A DNA stretch of 35,708 nt from Rossellomorea vietnamensis (GTDB lineage: Bacteria > Bacillota > Bacilli > Bacillales > Bacillaceae_B), in NCBI RefSeq assembly GCF_008180615.1, contig NZ_VTEH01000011.1:1114-36821 (forward strand), read 5' to 3'. The notes beneath the pieces are model-generated. The model was not told the DNA's origin and searched no databases. It worked only from the letters and a program-made list of their open reading frames with translations. Shown here one piece after another: positions 30,727-35,708 of the stretch (position 1 is its first letter; each line of letters starts with the position of its first letter). Position numbers and translations under genes: made by a program.

Positions 30727-31275
30727 TTATTTTAAGGCATTCTCAAGCTTTTCATATTGGCCCTTATGATATTGAATACCTGTGATTACGCCTTCCTCAT
30801 CTGTTTGCATATTGCCGTTTATTGTAAATGTACCACTATCATCACTTTCTTTTTTCGTATAGGATACATCAGCAGCAAAGGTGTAATAGTCCTCGTCTTC
30901 TTCAAGTGTGATTTCCTCTGTTGCCAAAACATAATCAGGGTAAGCAAATCTCAAGAATTGAGTAGCACCATTAGAATTGATAAAACCCTCTAAAAGACTT
31001 TCGCTCATATAAGGCTCGAAATTATTTTGATAGTACTCAGAAATTTTTTCGTCTCTTCTTTCCAAATTATCAGCCTCTTCGAGAAAAGCCTGCTCATACG
31101 CCTCGGTAGGTCCAGTAAACGCATTTTCTAAGAAAGCTTCAATGTTTTGTTCAGCAGCACTTTGGGTTCCGCCCTCTTCTGAATTGTCCCCTGAGGTTTC
31201 GGCATTTGTGCAGCCTGTGGCAAAAAGTAGAATACCCACTAATATCAATGGCTGAAAGTGTTTTTTGATTTTAAT
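30727..31275 (-). CDS. Putative lipoprotein; apparent ATT start
   Basis: A start at TTG 31248 would give MILVGILLFATGC, a signal with no positive charge. The frame upstream reads IKIKKHFQPLILVGILLFAT then GC, a normal lipoprotein signal with a KIKKH n-region, if it starts at ATT 31275. AAAGGGTGG lies 9 bases before that ATT, and a TAA closes the frame two codons upstream (31281-31279), so no ATG is possible. The mature part of about 160 residues is very acidic (EDEDYYTFAADVSYTKKESD), with a likely fold of repeated strands. No family was recognised. A cassette-type repeat lies downstream. Confidence 0.7.
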   Translation of the reverse strand: MKIKKHFQPLILVGILLFATGCTNAETSGDNSEEGGTQSAAEQNIEAFLENAFTGPTEAYEQAFLEEADNLERRDEKISEYYQNNFEPYMSESLLEGFINSNGATQFLRFAYPDYVLATEEITLEEDEDYYTFAADVSYTKKESDDSGTFTINGNMQTDEEGVITGIQYHKGQYEKLENALK

Positions 31276-31395
31276 AATTTAGTACCACCCTTTCAAGTAT
31301 TCTTCTACTGTATATACGGGACAGGAGTTTCAAAGTTACTGCAATTCTGTAATATCATCGCCTCATATAAGTGAATCAAGGTGCGCCCCTATATT

Positions 31396-31469
31396 CTTCG
31401 GCTAACATGCTCCTTTAGTGGAGGAGCAGAAAATAGTTCGCAGTATGCTGCAAACGCCCAGTGTCTAAC
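31396..31469 (-). repeat. Cassette-type hairpin repeat, copy 9
   Basis: On the minus strand: CTGGGCGTTTGCAGCATACT then CTGCTCCTCCACTAAAGGAG and CATGTTAGCCGAAG. It directly follows the 31470 gene. Confidence 0.6.
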
Positions 31470-31604
31470 TTAACCCTCATTGTCATTATTTAGTTTCTTG
31501 TTTGCATTCTCCAGATCCTCGGTTGATTTGGACCAATAACCAATCGCCAACCAAGATACTATTGTGAGGATGGAAACCGCCAAAACTGCAACAAGATTTA
31601 TCAA
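31470..31604 (-). CDS. Very small membrane protein (44 residues), TTG start
   Basis: TTG 31604 lies 6 bases after GGAGGGG (31617-31611). The product starts INLVAVLAVSILTIVSWLAI, a single membrane helix, and ends in a charged tail (GYWSKSTEDLENANKKLNND). The strong ribosome binding site, the helix-plus-tail design and the repeat right after the stop support a real gene. No family was recognised. Confidence 0.65.
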   Translation of the reverse strand: MINLVAVLAVSILTIVSWLAIGYWSKSTEDLENANKKLNNDNEG

Positions 31605-32216
31605 AAATAACCCCTCCAAAAAAGTTTTAATTATTCAATAATCCTGCTCCTTGAATGGATAATGGAACATTACATTAACTTCAGTTTACCATAAATATTC
31701 CAATTAATCTGACTATTTGGTTGCATATTACCTTAAGAAGTAGGGTGCAGATTAGTTTGATACCTCATATAAAAAAGCAGTTCAGTTTTGTACTCCAAAA
31801 ATGAACTACTTAATTGATTATCGGATGGTATTGGAATCTAAAATAATAAATTGTACAACTTCCTATACACTTTTTCCTAGTGAGATGCAATTAACTAAAA
31901 AACCTAGCAATGATTTGATTGGAACGGAAGGTGCGTGACCTCCTGCGGGACTAGCGTGACAGGTGAGACCCCACAGGCAAAGCCGAGGAGGCTCACCGCA
32001 CGCCCCGCGGAGTCACGCACCTGGAGTGGAAATCAATTTACCCTCATTTGACATCGGCTATTGATCATTTTAATGCATTTTAGAATTGTCTTTTGACTGT
32101 AAATTAACAATCATTTCGGTTACTTATTAGAAGTATGTATCTCAAAACAGAACCCGTTAGATACTGACTGCCATTTTCCGGAATAAGTGCTTTATATTCC
32201 TGAGAAGGTGTCTTAA
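31605..32216. other. 612-bp stretch without a gene
   Basis: The main content is the GC-rich repeat at 31915-32036. The rest is AT-rich with no supported frame; a GCAGTTCA ... TGAACTAC inverted pair lies at about 31780-31811. Confidence 0.5.
31915..32036. repeat. GC-rich Bacillus hairpin repeat, copy 3
   Basis: Same core as the copies at 12699 and 16648. Here the inner arms GGTGCGTGAC and GTCACGCACC are perfectly complementary and differ in sequence from those of the other copies, with outer arms TTGATT and AATCAA. Confidence 0.85.
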
Positions 32217-32230
32217 GTTAAGCGTTTACA
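32217..32230. promoter_or_regulatory. CcpA cre-like box
   Basis: GTTAAGCGTTTACA matches the cre consensus at 12 of 14 positions. It lies 60 bp before the first oxidoreductase start and suggests catabolite control of the operon. Confidence 0.55.
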
Positions 32231-32289
32231 TTTTCCGTGTTCTACTCCTCCAGTGTTCACTTTACAATGAAGTAAAAGGGGGAAAGAAC

Positions 32290-33354
32290 ATGATTAAAAA
32301 TAGAGTAGTGAAGGTTGGCTTGATTGGCCTTGGGGACATGGCAAATGCTCACAGGACCATGATTTCCGAGTTAGATGAACTGAAGCTGAGTGCCCTTTGC
32401 GATGTCAATGAAGACCTCCTGAATAAGATCGGGGACATTGAGAACGTCGCAGAGGAAAAGCGCTTTAACAATATGGAAGCCCTTATTTCTGACGGCGATG
32501 TGGATGCGGTGATTTCGATTGTTCCTAATCACCTTCATGCCAGGGTGCTGGAGCTGTGCATTCAATATCAGAAGCCGATTCTGGCGGAGAAGCCGTTCAC
32601 ATTAAATTTTGATGAAGCAGAATATTTAAAGTCTCTATATGAAAAACAACCGATCCCCTGCATGGTCGGATTTTCTTATCGCTATACACCTTCATTCCGT
32701 TATGCGAAAGAGCTCATTCAAGAAGGCAAAATTGGGAAGGTAAAGCATATCTCGGTCCGTTATCTGCAGTCATTCGGTGCGCCGATATATGATGTTCCTT
32801 TTCTGTGGAGATTTGATAAAGCGGTTACAGGAACAGGTGCGCTTGGGGATCTTGGTGCCCACATGATCGATCTTGCCCGCTTCATGATTGGCGAGTTCAC
32901 CTCTGTGTCCGCGATGGTGGATACCTTTGTTCATGAAAGGAAAAATCCTGTCAGCGGGGAGATGCAGAAAGTCGATGTGGATGACTATGCGAGCTTTCTG
33001 GCTGTTCTGGACAATTCTATTCCGGGTAATTTTGTTACGACGAGAAATGCGATCGGTTCGGGGAATCAGCATGAAATCACTGTTTATGGAGATTTCGGGA
33101 CGATTCATGCGAGCTGTGAACGCCCTTATGAAATCGATGTCTGCATCATTGAAGACAAAGAAGTTCATTCCAGCTTCGAGACAAAACCGGTTTCAGAGAG
33201 CTACAAGAGACAGCAGCTGGAGGATTTCGCTGATTTGATCCTTGGGAATAAGCAGGAGGGAACACCTGAATTCTTTGATGGCTACCAAAACCAGAAAGTT
33301 CTTGAGCGAATCATTGAATCGGCGGAAAGCGGACGCACCGTACTGATTGATTAA
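32290..33354 (+). CDS. Gfo/Idh/MocA-family oxidoreductase
   Basis: The product has 354 residues, ATG 32290 behind AAGGGGGAAAG. The N-terminal Rossmann domain shows VGLIGLGDMANAH for NAD(P) binding, the EKP motif (ILAEKPFTLN) with the catalytic Lys, and the C-terminal substrate domain shows GFSYRYTPSFRYAKELIQEG and GALGDLGAHMIDLARF (GGxxxDxxxH-type signature). Such enzymes oxidise or reduce sugars and inositols at a carbinol group. It is the first gene of a three-gene operon with a paralogue and a ThuA-like protein; the substrate is unknown but a sugar or disaccharide is likely. Confidence 0.93.
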   Translation: MIKNRVVKVGLIGLGDMANAHRTMISELDELKLSALCDVNEDLLNKIGDIENVAEEKRFNNMEALISDGDVDAVISIVPNHLHARVLELCIQYQKPILAEKPFTLNFDEAEYLKSLYEKQPIPCMVGFSYRYTPSFRYAKELIQEGKIGKVKHISVRYLQSFGAPIYDVPFLWRFDKAVTGTGALGDLGAHMIDLARFMIGEFTSVSAMVDTFVHERKNPVSGEMQKVDVDDYASFLAVLDNSIPGNFVTTRNAIGSGNQHEITVYGDFGTIHASCERPYEIDVCIIEDKEVHSSFETKPVSESYKRQQLEDFADLILGNKQEGTPEFFDGYQNQKVLERIIESAESGRTVLID

Positions 33355-33371
33355 GGAAGGAGCCAGGAGAT

Positions 33372-34481
33372 ATGAGTGATAACAAATTGAAAATCGGCAT
33401 AGCCGGGGCCGGGTCCTTCACGGAGCTGTGGTACCTCCCGGCTCTGGAAAAGCATCCGGATGTCGAACTGACGGCCATTTGCAGTCCGAGCGGCATCAGT
33501 GCTGAAAGGCTGGCTGAAAAATATGAGATTCAACGAAGCTATCAATCTTATATAGAGATGCTTGATACGGAACAGCTGGACGGGCTGTGTATCGTGACGC
33601 CCAATCAATCTCACAGCGAGATAGCGCTTGAAGCGAGCCGCAGGGGAATCCATATTCTCTGTGAAAAGCCGCTGGCCATGAACCGGGATGAAGCTCATGT
33701 GATGCTGGAGGAAGCGGATAAAAACGGAATTCTACACGCCATCAATTTTACATACCGTGAGAACCCTGCTGTGAAAAAATTGAAGGAACTGCTGGCTGAA
33801 AATCAAATTGGCGAAATCTATGAAGGCCGTTTTCACTATACAGCCTGCTATGGGCTTTCCGGTCCTCCGGGCTGGCGGGGAACAAGATCCACAGGCGGCG
33901 GTGGCGGAGTGCTCGCCGACTTGGGGTCCCATTTGATCGACATGGTGCAGTATGTTTTGAAGGAAGAAATCGCCAGTGTGCAATCATCGCTCTCTTATCT
34001 GCATGAAGGAAGATTAAAACGGATCAATGATATGGGGGACGCAGACCAGTCCGTCGACTCGGCCATGTTCAATGCAGGATTTCCCTCCGGACTTCATGCT
34101 TCCTTTTTTACAAGCTGGATTTCACCTCAGGGAAACCGGAACCAGACGATCGAGTTAACTTTTTACGGAAGCGAAGGCGCCATTCAGCTGCATTCGAGTG
34201 AACTCGGCATCAAGCTGCAGATTGCCCTCGGAAATGAACCGTGGACGGAAGTAGAACTGGACGCTGTTTGGAAATGGGAAGAGGGTGCAGAGCCGGAAGA
34301 AGACCGATTCCGTCCGTGGCGCCTGACTGAGACCAATGAAATCTGGAAGTGGGCAGACTCTATTAAAAATGGCCCTTCAACGGACTATCCCGACTTTGCA
34401 GATGGATACTCCGTGCAGAAGGTGATTGATGCTGTCCTGGAGTCAGCGATTCACGGGAAAGAAATTTTAATAGAAAAATAG
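33372..34481 (+). CDS. Gfo/Idh/MocA-family oxidoreductase, second of operon
   Basis: The product has 369 residues, ATG 33372 behind AAGGAGCCAGGAG, 17 bp after the previous stop. Features: IGIAGAGSFTELWYLPALE (nucleotide binding), HILCEKPLAMN (EKP), NFTYRENPAVKKLKELLAEN, and GGGGGVLADLGSHLIDMVQY (substrate/catalytic signature). It is distantly related to the first oxidoreductase. Two such enzymes side by side often act on the same sugar, one oxidising and one reducing, or as a heteromer; this is inference. Confidence 0.92.
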   Translation: MSDNKLKIGIAGAGSFTELWYLPALEKHPDVELTAICSPSGISAERLAEKYEIQRSYQSYIEMLDTEQLDGLCIVTPNQSHSEIALEASRRGIHILCEKPLAMNRDEAHVMLEEADKNGILHAINFTYRENPAVKKLKELLAENQIGEIYEGRFHYTACYGLSGPPGWRGTRSTGGGGGVLADLGSHLIDMVQYVLKEEIASVQSSLSYLHEGRLKRINDMGDADQSVDSAMFNAGFPSGLHASFFTSWISPQGNRNQTIELTFYGSEGAIQLHSSELGIKLQIALGNEPWTEVELDAVWKWEEGAEPEEDRFRPWRLTETNEIWKWADSIKNGPSTDYPDFADGYSVQKVIDAVLESAIHGKEILIEK

Positions 34482-34502
34482 ACTGATAGAGGAGTGGTCA
34501 AC

Positions 34503-35222
34503 ATGATCAAAGTAACAATTTGGAACGAAAACCGCCATGAACAGACGAACCCCGATGTGAAGAAAATCTATCCTGATGGAATCCACAATGCGATTGCCGG
34601 TTTTTTAAAAGAGGATTTCGAAGTAACGACTGCTACACTGGATGAGCCGGAGCATGGTTTGACAGACGAAGTTTTGAACAACACGGATGTCTTGATCTGG
34701 TGGGGCCATCTGGCTCATGATGACGTCCAGGATGAGATCGTCGAAAGAGTGAGGAATCGTGTCCTTGACGGCATGGGCTTCATTCCTTTGCACTCTGCTC
34801 ATGGAAGCAAAATATTTCATGTGCTGATGGGAACAAGGACGGGCGAATTGAAATGGCGTGAAGCGGATGACACGGAAAGACTGTGGGTCGTCGACGAAAG
34901 CCACCCGATCGTCGATGGTTTGCCGGATATGATCGAAATTGAAAAAGAAGAAATGTACGGCGAAAGATTCGGCATCCCGCAGCCCGAAGAACTGATCTTC
35001 ATCAGCTGGTTCTCTGGCGGAGAAGTATTCAGAAGCGGCTGCACCTATAAACGCGGAAAAGGGAAGATTTTCTACTTCCGCCCTGGGCACGAAACCTACC
35101 CGACTTATTATCAAAAAGAAATCCAGAAGGTCATTCGCAACGCAGTGAAGTGGGCAGCGCCGAATCCGCGCAGCCCGAAGATCCACTTAGGAAATGTGGA
35201 ACCTTTGGAAGCAATTAAATAA
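34503..35222 (+). CDS. ThuA-like protein (trehalose-utilisation family)
   Basis: ATG 34503 lies 8 bases after GAGGAG; the in-frame GTG at 34494 is too close to that site. The 239-residue product shows the ThuA class-I glutamine amidotransferase-like fold: [56 protein letters not shown] and [15 protein letters not shown]. The nucleophile Cys of true amidotransferases is absent (HSAH at that place). ThuA proteins with Gfo/Idh/MocA enzymes work in disaccharide oxidation through 3-keto sugars. It closes the operon before a terminator. Confidence 0.9.
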   Translation: MIKVTIWNENRHEQTNPDVKKIYPDGIHNAIAGFLKEDFEVTTATLDEPEHGLTDEVLNNTDVLIWWGHLAHDDVQDEIVERVRNRVLDGMGFIPLHSAHGSKIFHVLMGTRTGELKWREADDTERLWVVDESHPIVDGLPDMIEIEKEEMYGERFGIPQPEELIFISWFSGGEVFRSGCTYKRGKGKIFYFRPGHETYPTYYQKEIQKVIRNAVKWAAPNPRSPKIHLGNVEPLEAIK

Positions 35223-35230
35223 AAGGAGAG

Positions 35231-35263
35231 AGGCTGTTGGGACTTTGGTTCTGCAGCCTTTTG
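35231..35263 (+). terminator. Terminator after the ThuA-like gene
   Basis: AGGCTG and CAGCCT form a short stem around a 17-base loop, followed by TTTT. Confidence 0.6.
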
Positions 35264-35304
35264 GCGTTTAATTGAATTACGTCTAAGATGTTTGGGGTAG
35301 AGAC

Positions 35305-35708
35305 CCAATGGCGATGAAAATGTCTAAAATGCAGAAATCCAAGTATAGTAGGGTGTTTAAGAGCTAATCACCCTATTAAAATGGAAAAATCCAGTTATAG
35401 TATGGTGTTCAAGAGCTAATCACCCTATTAAAATGGAGAAATCCAGTTATATTATAGTGTTTAAGAGCTAATCACCCTATTAAAATGGAGAAATCCAGTT
35501 ATAGTATAGTGTTTAAGGGCTAATCACCCTAATAAAATGGAGAAATCCAGTTATAGTATAGTGTTTAAGAGCTAATCACCCTACTAAAATGGAGAAATCC
35601 AGTTATAGTATAGTGTTTAAGAGCTAATCACCCTATTAAAATGGAGAAATCCAGTTATAGTATAGTGTTTAAGAGCTAATCACCCTACTAAAATGGAGAA
35701 ATCCAATT
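35305..35708. repeat. 52-bp tandem repeat array (continues past the window)
   Basis: Units begin with GTGTTTAAG at 35353, 35405, 35457, 35509, 35561, 35613 and 35665, exactly 52 bp apart, after one decayed unit from about 35305. Each holds GTGTTTAAGAGCTAATCACC, part of a dyad that is complete in the first clear unit as TAGGGTG-N13-CACCCTA, then the linker TTAAAATGGAGAAATCCAGT. The last unit is cut by the window end. Confidence 0.92.

Noticed and set aside
10434..31469. True integron attC sites
   Set aside because: No integron integrase, no attI and no conserved attC core sites were seen; only the gene-plus-3'-hairpin layout is similar.
35305..35708. CRISPR array
   Set aside because: The 52-bp units are near-identical throughout, without unique spacers, and no cas genes are near.

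Overview
The window looks like chromosomal DNA from a low-to-moderate GC, Gram-positive endospore-forming relative (Bacillaceae, Bacillus/Rossellomorea-like). The grounds are strong AGGAGG ribosome binding sites, frequent GTG/TTG starts, rho-independent terminators, CcpA-type cre boxes, lipobox lipoproteins, a YesM/YesN two-component pair and interspersed GC-rich hairpin repeats of Bacillus type. The genus assignment is inference; there is no rRNA or other marker gene in the window.

Layout. (1) 1-900: one end of an insertion sequence on the minus strand, with a DDE-type transposase running off the left edge and a DUF6431-type zinc-knuckle ORF. (2) 1064-5376: a phospholipase-D/SF2 helicase that lacks its usual C-terminal domain, divergent from three uncharacterised ORFs and a MazG-like nucleotide pyrophosphohydrolase. 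(3) 5504-8951: two small membrane or secreted proteins, an Eis-like acetyltransferase, then an ArsR-type regulator and a pair of DUF606 (YdcZ) transporters that share the same 20-bp operator. (4) 8952-11400: gene remnants and small membrane/lipoprotein genes, each followed by a related hairpin repeat. (5) 11865-12353: a STAS-domain protein. (6) 13005-26137: the main metabolic locus, which I read as dextran/isomaltooligosaccharide use. It has two cre boxes, an ABC solute-binding lipoprotein, two permeases, a GH66 dextranase-like lipoprotein, a sensor kinase, an AraC-type response regulator, a second solute-binding lipoprotein without permeases, and a GH13 oligo-1,6-glucosidase. No ATPase is encoded, so a shared MsmX-type ATPase is expected. 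(7) 26465-31604: minus-strand small membrane and lipoprotein genes, several broken by a stop or frameshift, again with hairpin repeats after each gene. (8) 32217-35222: a cre box and an operon of two Gfo/Idh/MocA oxidoreductases and a ThuA-like protein, pointing to sugar oxidation.

Proposed working of the main locus (inference). The surface-anchored GH66 enzyme cuts alpha-1,6-glucan, the SBP and permeases import the oligosaccharides, and the cytoplasmic GH13 enzyme, whose residue after the nucleophile is the Val typical of alpha-1,6 specificity, releases glucose. The kinase/regulator pair with its own SBP paralogue probably senses the substrate.

The most unusual feature is non-coding. Three arrays of short DNA dyads (18.73-19.63 kb, 26.15-26.45 kb, 35.3 kb to the window end) have unrelated sequences but share a basic repeat period of 51-52 bp, about five helical turns. 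The first array is a higher-order repeat with 16 dyads at spacings of 52, 61, 51 and 74 bp, all near whole numbers of helical turns. Also notable are a family of hairpin repeats that end small single-gene units, two genes that apparently start at ATT, and an apparently leaderless regulator mRNA.
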